In this document: piece by piece, positions 18,177 to 25,844 of the stretch
How positions within the stretch are numbered: position 1 is the first letter of the stretch
Layout of the letters: every line of letters starts with the position of its first letter
Source of the DNA: RGIG8748 sp045545635
Lineage (GTDB): Bacteria; Bacillota; Clostridia; UMGS1810
Direction: 5' to 3'
Length of the DNA stretch: 64,000 bases
Assembly (NCBI GenBank): GCA_045545635.1
Contig: JAZQBI010000069.1
Span: forward strand, 14,698 to 78,697
Position numbers and translations under genes: made by a program
Notes under the pieces: generated by a model
What the model saw: the letters and a program-made list of their open reading frames with translations, nothing else
The model's database searches: none
What the model was told of the DNA's origin: nothing

Positions 18177-18962
18177 TTATTTTCTGAATTGGCTTGGGGA
18201 GATTTTATATATTTTCTTAAACTGAGAAGAAAAGTAGTTGCTGTCGTTAAAACCGCATTTTGCGGAAATGGCGGCTACGGTAAGATCATCTCTGGTGCGG
18301 AGGAGCTTTTCCGCCTTTTTGAGACGGAGGAGTGTAATAAAACGGATAAATGATGTGCCAACCTCTGCAGCGAATATGCGGCTCAGATGTTCACAACTGA
18401 CATTGCAGACCTCTGCCACATCGGACAGCGAAATATTCTTGTCAAAATTGCCCTTGATATATTCAAGGGCTTTTTGTATATGCTCGTTGTTAATTTCGGT
18501 ATATTTATTCGGGTTGTCGGACATTGTGAAGAATAAAAGATGTGTATATGTCCTCAGTGTTTCTGTAAAATGCGGAGATTTTCTAAGATATGTCTCTGAT
18601 ATTTTTTTAAATATATAGCTGATGTCATCTGCCGTATCGTCATTTCGGTACAGGGTTACGGTGTCTGTATGCGATGGCACAAGACACGTGGGAATAAATT
18701 CGTCGGAGCAGTTTATAAGCATGCGGGAGTGGACGCTGTTTACATATTCCGTGCTGTGTACACGACCTCCCGGGATTATTATAATATCTCCGGATTTTAA
18801 GTTGTAGGTGCTTTCGTCCACGCGGTATTTGCACCTGCCGTCGGTTATGTAGTATATCTCCCAAAGATTATGATAGTGCTCCGTGAGAGTGTGTGTTCCC
18901 AGACGCTTACTGTTTTTACTGTAATCAAAAACAAAATCCTTGTCAAATGCCGTATATTTCAT
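18177..18962 (-). CDS. AraC-family regulator with cupin domain, divergent from uxaB-uxaA
   Basis: I start this 261-residue protein at ATG 18962 because AAAGGCGGTGAG lies 4-12 bases upstream; the same frame stays open for 100 codons further upstream but that stretch is antisense to uxaB and lacks a ribosome binding site. The N-terminal cupin has E-x-YH-x-x-W-E-I-YYI and SGDIIIIPGGRVHS motifs; the C-terminal 95 residues are the double helix-turn-helix (LSDVAEVCNVSCEHLSRIF ... CGFNDSNYFSSQFKKIYKISPSQFRK). The divergent orientation and the 142-base shared control region point to regulation of galacturonate catabolism genes, probably with tagaturonate, galacturonate or an oligomer as effector. Confidence 0.92.
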   Translation of the reverse strand: MKYTAFDKDFVFDYSKNSKRLGTHTLTEHYHNLWEIYYITDGRCKYRVDESTYNLKSGDIIIIPGGRVHSTEYVNSVHSRMLINCSDEFIPTCLVPSHTDTVTLYRNDDTADDISYIFKKISETYLRKSPHFTETLRTYTHLLFFTMSDNPNKYTEINNEHIQKALEYIKGNFDKNISLSDVAEVCNVSCEHLSRIFAAEVGTSFIRFITLLRLKKAEKLLRTRDDLTVAAISAKCGFNDSNYFSSQFKKIYKISPSQFRK

Positions 18963-18996
18963 TATCTCACCGCCTTTTGTTATATCATAGCATTGT

Positions 18997-19052
18997 ATAT
19001 CAAAAAAATCAAGAAAAATACGATTAATATCAAAAAAACAAAGGCAATACGA
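18997..19052 (+). promoter_or_regulatory. Imperfect direct repeats, candidate operator of the AraC/uxaB control region
   Basis: ATATCAAAAAAA...ATACGA occurs at 18997-19023 and 19027-19052, repeating with a 29-30 bp register. A -10-like TATACT lies at 19065-19070; the second repeat covers the place of the -35, as expected for an AraC-type activator. Confidence 0.45.
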
Positions 19053-19104
19053 AAATGCTTTATATATACTCAAGCTATAAATAAAAAACCAAGAGGTGCT
19101 TGTT

Positions 19105-20367
19105 ATGGAAAAAGTTATACAGTTTGGCGAAGGCGGTTTTCTTCGCGGTTTTGCAGACTGGATGCTCCAGCTTGTAAACGAAAAGACAGATTTTGACGGA
19201 AAGGTTGTTGTGGTACAGCCTATAAAGAACGGTATGTGCGATATGCTCACAGAGCAGGACTGCAAATACACCCATCTTTGCAGAGGTGTAGAGGGTGTGG
19301 ATGTAAAGAAGATAGATGTTATCTCCCGTTGTATTAAGCCCTATGACGATTTCGGGGCATATATGGCACTTGCGGAAAATCCCGATTTCCGTTTTGTTAT
19401 CTCCAACACCACGGAAGCCGGAATCTGCTTTAAGGACAGCGACAAATTTTCCGATACTCCTGCAGACAGCTTCCCCGGAAAACTTACACAACTCCTCAAA
19501 AAGAGATTTGACCTTTCTCTCGGTGGATTTGTGTTCATTCCCTGCGAGCTTATAGACAAAAACGGCGAAAATCTCAAAAAATGCATTCTGCAGTATGCAG
19601 ATCTGTGGAATCTTGGTGACGGGTTCAAAAACTGGATAGAAAAGGAAAACATCTTCTGCAACACTCTTGTTGACAGAATAAACACAGGCTATCCCAAGGA
19701 TGAAAAAATAGACCTTGGCTACGAGGATAACCTTGTAAACACATCCGAGTACTTCCACCTCTGGGTAATAGAGGGATACAAGGGACTCTTTGAGGAAATC
19801 CCCTTTGACAAGTGCGGACTCAATGTTATTCTCACAGACAATTTGGAAATGTACCGCACAAGAAAGGTGCGTATATTAAACGGTGCACACACCTCTCTTG
19901 TTCCCTATGCGCTTCTTGAAGGCTTTGATACCGTTAAATCCTGCGTGGACGATGAGGGTATGAAGGAGCATATCCGCAAGTGTGTTTACGATGAAATCAT
20001 CCCCACACTTGACCTGCCCCGTGAGGAGCTTATTGACTATGCGGACAATGTAATCACCCGTTTTTCCAATCCTTACATAAAGCACTATCTTTCCTCCATT
20101 GCACTGAACTCTGTCAGCAAATTCAAGGTGAGAGTGCTTCCCTCAATTCTGGAATACATAAAGAGATACGACAAGATGCCCCAAACCCTCATATTTGCCT
20201 TTGCAAAGCTCATTGACTTCTACAGAACAGATATGACAAATGACGATAAGGAAATCACAGAGTTTATGAAGACCGCTTCCGTAGATGACATTCTGGCAAG
20301 AAGTGACTACTGGGGCGAGGATCTCACATTCCTGAAAGATGAGGTTATGAAGTATGTTAATAAATAA
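19105..20367 (+). CDS. uxaB: Tagaturonate reductase (altronate oxidoreductase)
   Basis: I use ATG 19105, 7 bases after AAGAGGTG; a GTG three codons earlier overlaps that site. The 420-residue protein belongs to the polyol/mannonate long-chain dehydrogenases: GEGGFLRGF near the N-terminus is the NAD-binding glycine loop, VISNTTEAGI and FVFIPCELIDKNGENLKK are family core motifs, and RKVRILNGAHTS with KPY-like NPYIKHYL hold the catalytic lysine and active-site residues. UxaB reduces D-tagaturonate to D-altronate in galacturonate breakdown. It overlaps uxaA by 14 bases, so the pair is one operon. A uxaC isomerase, needed upstream in the pathway, is not in this window. Confidence 0.93.
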   Translation: MEKVIQFGEGGFLRGFADWMLQLVNEKTDFDGKVVVVQPIKNGMCDMLTEQDCKYTHLCRGVEGVDVKKIDVISRCIKPYDDFGAYMALAENPDFRFVISNTTEAGICFKDSDKFSDTPADSFPGKLTQLLKKRFDLSLGGFVFIPCELIDKNGENLKKCILQYADLWNLGDGFKNWIEKENIFCNTLVDRINTGYPKDEKIDLGYEDNLVNTSEYFHLWVIEGYKGLFEEIPFDKCGLNVILTDNLEMYRTRKVRILNGAHTSLVPYALLEGFDTVKSCVDDEGMKEHIRKCVYDEIIPTLDLPREELIDYADNVITRFSNPYIKHYLSSIALNSVSKFKVRVLPSILEYIKRYDKMPQTLIFAFAKLIDFYRTDMTNDDKEITEFMKTASVDDILARSDYWGEDLTFLKDEVMKYVNK

Positions 20368-21727
20368 GCTTGATAATGTTGAGATAAACTTAGATGACGG
20401 TCATAAGTATGCCCTCTGCGACATTGCGCAGGGGGAGAATATTATAAAATACGGTCAGCCCATAGGTCATGCCACAACTGATATAAAAAAGGGCGAGCAT
20501 GTTCACACCCACAATATTGCTACCAATCTTTCGGGCAAGATAGAATACACCTACAACAAGGCATATACCTATGACGAAAAAGAGGATACAGACCTTTTCT
20601 TTATGGGATATGTGAGGGAAAACGGCGATGTGGGTATCCGAAACGATATCTGGATAGTAAATACCGTCGGATGTGTAAACAAAATTGCAGAAAAGTTGGC
20701 ATCCCTTACCGGTGCAAAATGTTTTTCCCATCCATTCGGATGCTCTCAGCTTGGCGATGATCAGGAAAACACCCAAAAGGTACTCAGAGGTATGGTGAAC
20801 CACCCCAATGCAGGCGGAGTTCTTGTGCTGGGACTTGGCTGCGAAAACAATAATATAGAAGTTTTTAAGAAGGTTCTCGGTACTTGGAACGACAAGAGAG
20901 TAAAATTTCTGAATACTCAGGATTTTGACGATGATATTGCAGAGGGAGTACGCCTTATAGATGAGCTAAAAGCATACAGAGATACCTTTAAGCGTGAAAA
21001 GGTTCACATATCAAAGCTCAAGGTGGGACTAAAGTGCGGAGGAAGTGACGGACTTTCCGGCATCACCGCAAATCCCCTTGTAGGAAGATTCTGCGACAGG
21101 CTCATATCCTACGGCGGCTCCTGCGTACTTACTGAGGTTCCCGAAATGTTCGGTGCAGAGCATCTTCTTATGAACAGGTGTGAAAACCAAGAGGTTTTTG
21201 ATAAAACTGTTGAGCTTATAAATAATTTCAAGGATTATTTTATGCGCTACAATCAGGTGGTGTACGAAAATCCGTCACCCGGAAACAAAAAGGGCGGTAT
21301 TACCACCCTTGAGGAAAAGTCACTGGGATGTGTACAGAAGGGCGGACTCTCCACCGTTGTAGATGTTCTCGACTACGGCGATATCCTTACCAAAAGCGGA
21401 CTTTCACTTCTGAATGGTCCCGGTAACGACATTGTGGCAGTTACCTGTCTTATGGCGGCAGGGGTTCACCTGATACTCTTTACTACAGGACGGGGAACTC
21501 CCCTTGGAGCACCTGTTCCTACAGTCAAGATTTCCACAAATTCCGACCTTGCAATCCGCAAGAAGTCGTGGATAGATTTTGATGCAGGCAAGGTCCTTGT
21601 GGGTAATGGTGACCTTACGGACGAAATTACTGACTTTGTTCTTAAGGTTGCCTCAGGCGAAAAGACAAAGAACGAAATAAACGGATATGAGGAAATCTCC
21701 ATATTCAAAGACGGTGTAACGCTCTAG
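20354..21727 (+). CDS. uxaA: Altronate dehydratase
   Basis: The 457-residue protein has an N-terminal SAF domain (about 1-75) joined to the catalytic UxaA domain starting at GYVRENGDVGIRND (about 88). Cys and Glu/His residues in HPFGCSQLGDD, GLGCENNN, LKCGGSDGLSG and TTGRGTPLGAP correspond to the iron-binding and active-site loops of altronate dehydratases. It converts D-altronate to 2-keto-3-deoxygluconate. Its ATG lies inside the end of uxaB with GATGAGG upstream, so translation is coupled. A strong terminator ends the operon. Confidence 0.94.
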   Translation: MLINKLDNVEINLDDGHKYALCDIAQGENIIKYGQPIGHATTDIKKGEHVHTHNIATNLSGKIEYTYNKAYTYDEKEDTDLFFMGYVRENGDVGIRNDIWIVNTVGCVNKIAEKLASLTGAKCFSHPFGCSQLGDDQENTQKVLRGMVNHPNAGGVLVLGLGCENNNIEVFKKVLGTWNDKRVKFLNTQDFDDDIAEGVRLIDELKAYRDTFKREKVHISKLKVGLKCGGSDGLSGITANPLVGRFCDRLISYGGSCVLTEVPEMFGAEHLLMNRCENQEVFDKTVELINNFKDYFMRYNQVVYENPSPGNKKGGITTLEEKSLGCVQKGGLSTVVDVLDYGDILTKSGLSLLNGPGNDIVAVTCLMAAGVHLILFTTGRGTPLGAPVPTVKISTNSDLAIRKKSWIDFDAGKVLVGNGDLTDEITDFVLKVASGEKTKNEINGYEEISIFKDGVTL

Positions 21728-21750
21728 GTTACATTTATAAAATTGCAAAA

Positions 21751-21793
21751 AATCATAATCACCCGTTTTGAACGGTGGTTATGATTTTTTTGT
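21751..21793 (+). terminator. Rho-independent terminator of uxaB-uxaA
   Basis: AATCATAATCACCCGTT-TTGA-AACGGTGGTTATGATT stem followed by a T-run. Confidence 0.85.
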
Positions 21794-21892
21794 GATTTTA
21801 TATATTTTGTTCAAAAAACAAACCCAACACCTCGTTTATGCGGAAAAAGCTCATTAAAACTGTTTCGAAAAGTAAACCTTTTTGTTCGGATT

Positions 21893-21935
21893 TTGAGTGT
21901 TAAAATCCTCTTTGGTAATATATACTGTTTATAAT
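21893..21935 (+). promoter_or_regulatory. Possible promoter region of the sugar-acid dehydratase operon
   Basis: TTGAGT (21893-21898), 17 bases, TAATAT (21916-21921); a better -10 (TATAAT, 21930-21935) lacks a matching -35. An activator is likely, but which element is used cannot be decided. Confidence 0.35.
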
Positions 21936-21957
21936 ACAGAAAGCTGAGGTGCTGATT

Positions 21958-23328
21958 ATGAAAGAATCCATAAAGGAAATGATATCGGAAAATGTCAATC
22001 TTTGCTCAAATCCCTCTGAGCTTAAGATAACCGACATAAGGGTAGCAAATATCAACGGTGCTCCCAAGCATTGCCCCCTCATCAAGGTATACACCAATCA
22101 GGGACTTGTGGGCTACGGCGAGGTGAGAGATGCCTCCAGTGCAACCTATGCACTTATGCTCAAATCCCGTCTTATAGGAGAGAACCCCTGTAATGTTGAC
22201 AAAATTTTCAGACGAATCAAGCAGTTTGGCGGTCATTCCCGTCAGGGCGGCGGTGTAAGCGGTCTGGAAATTGCAATGTGGGATCTGGCAGGAAAGGCGT
22301 GGGGAGTTCCTCTCTGGCAGATGCTTGGCGGTAAGTTCCGTGATAAGGTGCGTATGTATTGCGATACCGATGTGGATGGAAAGCATACGGGAACCGATAT
22401 GGGTAATGCTCTCAAGGCGAGAATTGAGCAGGGCTTCACCTTCGTCAAAATGGATCTTGGTATAGAGCTTATGCTGGACGAGCCGGGATGCCTCAATGCA
22501 CCTCTGGGATTTATTGAGGACATAAAGAAGTATTCCATGAAAGCCATAAATCATCAAAAAGGCTCAATAGATATGGATATGATGCTTGGCAAAAATTATG
22601 AGATATTTACTATTCCTCATCATGCCACAGGTATTCACCTAACACAAAAGGGCATGGACTACCTTGAGGACTATGTAAAACAGGTGAGGGATGTTATCGG
22701 CTACGAGGTACCCCTTGCACTGGATCACTTCGGTCATGTGGCACTGGAGGATTGCATAACGTTTGCAAGACGGCTTGAAAAATACAATATTGCATGGATT
22801 GAGGATATAGCTCCATGGCACTATACAAAGCATTATGAGAAAATTGCTCACAGCTGCAATGTTCCCGTTTGTACAGGTGAGGATATATACCTTGCAGAAA
22901 ACTTTGAACCTCTTATGGCTTGCGGCGGTGTTTCGGTAGTTCATCCGGATATGCTCACCATTGGCGGTGCAATGGAAATGAAAAAGCTTGGCAATATGTG
23001 TGATAAATACGGTGTGGCTCTCGCAATCCATATGGCAGAAAGTCCCATTGCCTGCATGGCGGCAATACACACTGCTGCTGCAATACAGAATGTCCTTGCA
23101 GTGGAATTCCATTCTGTTGATATACCATGGTGGAATGATCTTGCAATAGGAATTGACAATCCCCTGTTTAAGGATGGCTTTGTCCGTGTTCCCGACAAGC
23201 CCGGTCTTGGAATAGATTCCTTGAATGAGGAGCTTATAGCAGAGCATATGCACGAGAAATACCCCGGAATATGGGAAAGCACAGAAGCTTGGGACAGCGA
23301 ATGGGCAAACGACAGAGAGTGGAGCTGA
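21958..23328 (+). CDS. Enolase-superfamily sugar-acid dehydratase (mandelate racemase/ManD-RspA type)
   Basis: ATG 21958 is 6 bases after GAGGTG; a GTG three codons earlier is part of that site. The 456-residue protein has the capping domain at 20-140 (VYTNQGLVGYGEVRDAS; GVSGLEIAMWDLAGKAWGVP) and a TIM barrel with metal ligands in LALDHFGH, WIEDIAPW and CTGEDIY, then VHPDMLTIGG and AIHMAES with the catalytic-type histidine. These residues fit sugar-acid dehydratases of the mannonate/gluconate/galactonate group, which turn a hexonate into a 2-keto-3-deoxy acid. Substrate cannot be assigned from motifs. The SDR gene follows after 4 bases and an RraA-like aldolase gene after that, giving a complete-looking three-step route. 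Confidence 0.85.
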   Translation: MKESIKEMISENVNLCSNPSELKITDIRVANINGAPKHCPLIKVYTNQGLVGYGEVRDASSATYALMLKSRLIGENPCNVDKIFRRIKQFGGHSRQGGGVSGLEIAMWDLAGKAWGVPLWQMLGGKFRDKVRMYCDTDVDGKHTGTDMGNALKARIEQGFTFVKMDLGIELMLDEPGCLNAPLGFIEDIKKYSMKAINHQKGSIDMDMMLGKNYEIFTIPHHATGIHLTQKGMDYLEDYVKQVRDVIGYEVPLALDHFGHVALEDCITFARRLEKYNIAWIEDIAPWHYTKHYEKIAHSCNVPVCTGEDIYLAENFEPLMACGGVSVVHPDMLTIGGAMEMKKLGNMCDKYGVALAIHMAESPIACMAAIHTAAAIQNVLAVEFHSVDIPWWNDLAIGIDNPLFKDGFVRVPDKPGLGIDSLNEELIAEHMHEKYPGIWESTEAWDSEWANDREWS

Positions 23329-23332
23329 TGGT

Positions 23333-24064
23333 ATGTTTGATTTAAAGGGAAAGACTGCACTTGTAACAGGTTCCACTCAGGGCATAGGCTTTGAGATAGC
23401 CTCTCTTTTGGCAAAGCACGGGGCAAAGGTATTTGTAAACGGCGCAACATCTGTGGAAAAGTGCATAGAGGCAAGCAAAAAAATCCAGAATTCCGTACCG
23501 GTTTTGGCGAATCTTCTCAAAACAGAGGATATAGACCGTCTGTATGAGACTACGGGTGATGTAGATATACTTGTGCAGAATGCATCTATTCAGTACAAGA
23601 GGAGCTGGGACGGATTTACCGACGAGGAATATGACATCCAGATGGATTGCAATGTAAAAAGTACATATCTTCTCATAAAAAAATATGCCCCCGCCATGAA
23701 GAATAAAGGCTGGGGAAGAATAGTTACCGTGGGAAGTGTCAATCAGTACAATCAACACCCTGAGCTTTCCGTCTACGGTGTAACAAAGGCGGCACAAAAG
23801 AAGATGGCGGAGAACTTTGCACCTCTTTTTGCACCCTACGGAGTAACGGTCAACAATGTTGCGCCCGGTGCCATAGTGACACCGAGAAACATAGCTGTTG
23901 CAGAGGATGAAGAAACAAGAAAGCTTGTGGAGGACAAAATCCCTGCAGGCTATATGGGAAGTCCCGCAGATATTGCTCCGGCGGTGCTTCTTCTCTGCTC
24001 CGACGAGGGCAGATACATAACAGGAACGGATATTATAATAGATGGCGGAATGCATCTGAAATAG
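23333..24064 (+). CDS. SDR-family oxidoreductase (sugar/sugar-acid dehydrogenase)
   Basis: The 243-residue protein is a classical short-chain dehydrogenase: TGSTQGIG (13-20) binds NAD(P), the usual NNAG is QNAS here, the catalytic tetrad is S in VGSVNQYN plus Y-x-x-x-K in YGVTKAA, and the end reads TGTDIIIDGGMHLK. It lies 4 bases after the dehydratase gene and 11 bases before the RraA-like gene. By context it oxidises or reduces a hexonate or keto-acid in the same pathway, similar to gluconate 5-dehydrogenase-type enzymes. Substrate unknown. Confidence 0.88.
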   Translation: MFDLKGKTALVTGSTQGIGFEIASLLAKHGAKVFVNGATSVEKCIEASKKIQNSVPVLANLLKTEDIDRLYETTGDVDILVQNASIQYKRSWDGFTDEEYDIQMDCNVKSTYLLIKKYAPAMKNKGWGRIVTVGSVNQYNQHPELSVYGVTKAAQKKMAENFAPLFAPYGVTVNNVAPGAIVTPRNIAVAEDEETRKLVEDKIPAGYMGSPADIAPAVLLLCSDEGRYITGTDIIIDGGMHLK

Positions 24065-24075
24065 GAGGCACGATT

Positions 24076-24984
24076 ATGAATTTTAATGTTAAGGAAGATG
24101 TAATAGCTCTGACTCCCCTATGGAAAGGGGAAAGATTTGAAGACGGACGTCCGAAGGTGGACGAAAAGTATCTTAAGGCACTAAAAACCCTTACTCTTGA
24201 AGAAGTGTGGAAGCCGATATTTGTAAAAGGCTATGAAAGTCAGTTCGAGGGCAGACTTCATACTCTTCACGATGACGGAAGAAAGCTCATAGGAAGAGCG
24301 GTAACGGCGACATACTGTCCCTATCGCCCCGACTATGACGATGTGGTTAAGTCAATCGGCAGAGCAGAGGGCAGAACAGGTACATACAATCAGTGGGTTA
24401 TAGACAGTCTCGGAGAGTACGATGTTCCCGTAATAGATATGTATGACAAAATATACAAGGGAACTTTTCTGGGCGGTAATCTTACCACTGCTATCAAAAA
24501 CAAGACAAAAAACGAAAACGGCGGTGCCGTTATCTGGGGCGGTGTGAGAGATACTGAGCAGATGAAAAAAATTGAAGATACTCAGGTGTACTTCCGCGGA
24601 ATAGATCCCACTCCCATAAGAGACTTTGTTATGACGGGATTTAATACCGTAACACGAATCGGCAATGCGGTATGCCTTCCCGGTGATGTTGTTTTCGGAG
24701 CAGGCGGCGGAGTTCTGTTTATCCCTTCACACCTTGTTGAGGAGGTTGTGGGCGGTGCCGCAAAGACTCAGGTTAAGGACCTTTTCGGCTTTGAGATGAT
24801 AACCTTAAACAAGTTCACCACTGCCCAGATAGACAAAAACACCTGGACAAAGGATATGCTTGACCTTCTTATGGAATTTATAGAGACCGATGACCGTGCG
24901 GCAGAGTATCGCGGACTTGACTGGTCTCAGGAATACGATTTTGCAATAAACGGAGATCCCAACGACACACAGTCTGCGTTGTAA
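24076..24984 (+). CDS. RraA/HMG-aldolase-family protein, probable keto-acid aldolase
   Basis: The 302-residue protein contains the RraA-like core: AVIWGGVRDTEQM holds the G-x-RD motif that binds substrate and metal in class II pyruvate aldolases (4-hydroxy-4-methyl-2-oxoglutarate aldolases), and PGDVVFGAGGGVLFIPSHLVEEVV matches the following strand, with the usual metal-ligand region D-x-D changed to G-A-G-G-G. It is about 90 residues longer than classic RraA at the N- and C-termini. AGGAGGC precedes the ATG. As the last gene of the dehydratase-SDR operon it would cleave a keto-deoxy acid into pyruvate and an aldehyde; this is inference from context. Confidence 0.8.
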   Translation: MNFNVKEDVIALTPLWKGERFEDGRPKVDEKYLKALKTLTLEEVWKPIFVKGYESQFEGRLHTLHDDGRKLIGRAVTATYCPYRPDYDDVVKSIGRAEGRTGTYNQWVIDSLGEYDVPVIDMYDKIYKGTFLGGNLTTAIKNKTKNENGGAVIWGGVRDTEQMKKIEDTQVYFRGIDPTPIRDFVMTGFNTVTRIGNAVCLPGDVVFGAGGGVLFIPSHLVEEVVGGAAKTQVKDLFGFEMITLNKFTTAQIDKNTWTKDMLDLLMEFIETDDRAAEYRGLDWSQEYDFAINGDPNDTQSAL

Positions 24985-24990
24985 TGAATA

Positions 24991-25030
24991 AAAGCCATCG
25001 GAATGGAACTTTTTCCACCGATGGCTTTTT
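24991..25030. terminator. Bidirectional terminator
   Basis: AAAGCCATCGG ... CCGATGGCTTT with A-run on one side and T-run on the other separates the convergent RraA-like and small-protein genes. Confidence 0.85.
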
Positions 25031-25036
25031 GAACTT

Positions 25037-25303
25037 TTATTTGTTTATAAGCAAAAATCCCAGTATAACTGGAAGCAGATAGTCATCGCATCCGTCTGAC
25101 AGTACAAGGATAAGGAGACCGATAAGTATTATATCGTCGGTTTTAAGTCCCGACAGTATGCCGAGAGGAGAGCCTGCCACAGCAATTTCTCCCGATGCGG
25201 GTGCTTCCTGCGTGATTTCTTCCGGCTCTTTTTCGTGAGTGTCAGTTTCGGGTTGAGGTTTTTTTGCCCGCTGTTCGTAGTTGTCATAGTATCTGGTATA
25301 CAT
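25037..25303 (-). CDS. Small clostridial membrane-tail protein, function unknown
   Basis: The 88-residue protein has a tyrosine/charged N-terminal half and a hydrophobic C-terminal half (TDDIILIGLLILVLSDGCDD then LLPVILGFLLINK), with a D-G-C-D-D break in the middle of the hydrophobic part. This layout resembles small clostridial proteins ending in a D-x-D-L-x-V-L-L-L-L-L-M-x-G-D-C type tail; I do not recall a family name. AAAGGAAG precedes the ATG. It is the last gene of a tight run after spoIIR, beginning 2 bases after the preceding stop, so a spore-related role is possible but not shown. Confidence 0.7.
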   Translation of the reverse strand: MYTRYYDNYEQRAKKPQPETDTHEKEPEEITQEAPASGEIAVAGSPLGILSGLKTDDIILIGLLILVLSDGCDDYLLPVILGFLLINK

Positions 25304-25305
25304 AG

Positions 25306-25596
25306 CTACTTCCTTTCGTTACGCATTACTTCCGTAAGCTTGGTGAGCTTGAGTATCTGTATTGCCCTGTCAATACCGCTTGCCCGTCCGGGACTCATAA
25401 AGGGGCGAACGGCATTAAGCAGGTTTATTCTGCGGTCATCGGTGCGGCTAAGGACGGACATCATATTTGCCACACTGGATTCCAGCTCTCCGCCGTTTGG
25501 GTTTTCACTTTCGGGGGAAACACTCCCTGCAAGACCTTTCAGTGCATCGGGGTTCTGCAGAAGATTTCCAAGGAGCTTTGTAAGTTCCTCGTTCAT
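25306..25596 (-). CDS. Small conserved clostridial protein, function unknown
   Basis: The 96-residue protein is soluble and helical: an N-terminal LTKLLGNLLQNPDALKGLAG helix, an acidic linker, and a C-terminal helix pair (RRINLLNAVRPFMSPGRASG then IDRAIQILKLTKL). The RR-x-x-LL-x-A-x-x-P-x-x-S-P pattern recurs in small clostridial proteins found beside the tail protein above. AAAGGGGG lies upstream and its ATG directly follows the TAA of the 63-residue gene, a sign of coupled translation. Confidence 0.7.
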   Translation of the reverse strand: MNEELTKLLGNLLQNPDALKGLAGSVSPESENPNGGELESSVANMMSVLSRTDDRRINLLNAVRPFMSPGRASGIDRAIQILKLTKLTEVMRNERK

Positions 25597-25788
25597 TTAT
25601 TTGCCCCCTTTCATTATTTCACGGGCTTTTTTGAGTATTGCGGGATTGGAACGGAGCATATTTTCTATTTCTTTTTCGCTGAGGGAGTCAAGCTTCCTTG
25701 CTATGTCTCCCATGCCAATTTCTTTTAATTTATCCATAACCTGTGCTTTGTTGAAGCCATCCATAAGGCCGTCTGAATTCTGTGACAT
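25597..25788 (-). CDS. 63-residue helical protein, function unknown
   Basis: I start at ATG 25788, preceded by AAAGGCGGTG; the 20-codon upstream extension of the frame crosses a hairpin and has no ribosome binding site. The small protein is mostly helical with a LSEKEIENMLRSNPAIL stretch reminiscent of the NPDALKGLAG helix of the next gene, so the two may be related. It begins a three-gene run (63, 96 and 88 residues) downstream of spoIIR. Confidence 0.65.
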   Translation of the reverse strand: MSQNSDGLMDGFNKAQVMDKLKEIGMGDIARKLDSLSEKEIENMLRSNPAILKKAREIMKGGK

Positions 25789-25830
25789 AAAAAAACACCG
25801 CCTTTCTGCTAAATAATATGCATAAGGCGG
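25789..25830 (-). promoter_or_regulatory. Hairpin with T7 tail covering the ribosome binding site of the 63-residue gene
   Basis: On the minus strand CCGCCTT (25830-25824) pairs with AAGGCGG (25804-25798), followed by TG and seven T (25795-25789) immediately before the ATG. The 3' arm is itself the ribosome binding site. It may act as an attenuator-like terminator after spoIIR or as a translational switch. Confidence 0.55.
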
Positions 25831-25844
25831 CATTTTTATGTTTT

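Noticed and set aside
18963..19271. 100-residue N-terminal extension of the AraC regulator
   Set aside because: It is antisense to the start of uxaB, lacks any regulator domain, and a good ribosome binding site precedes the ATG at 18962.
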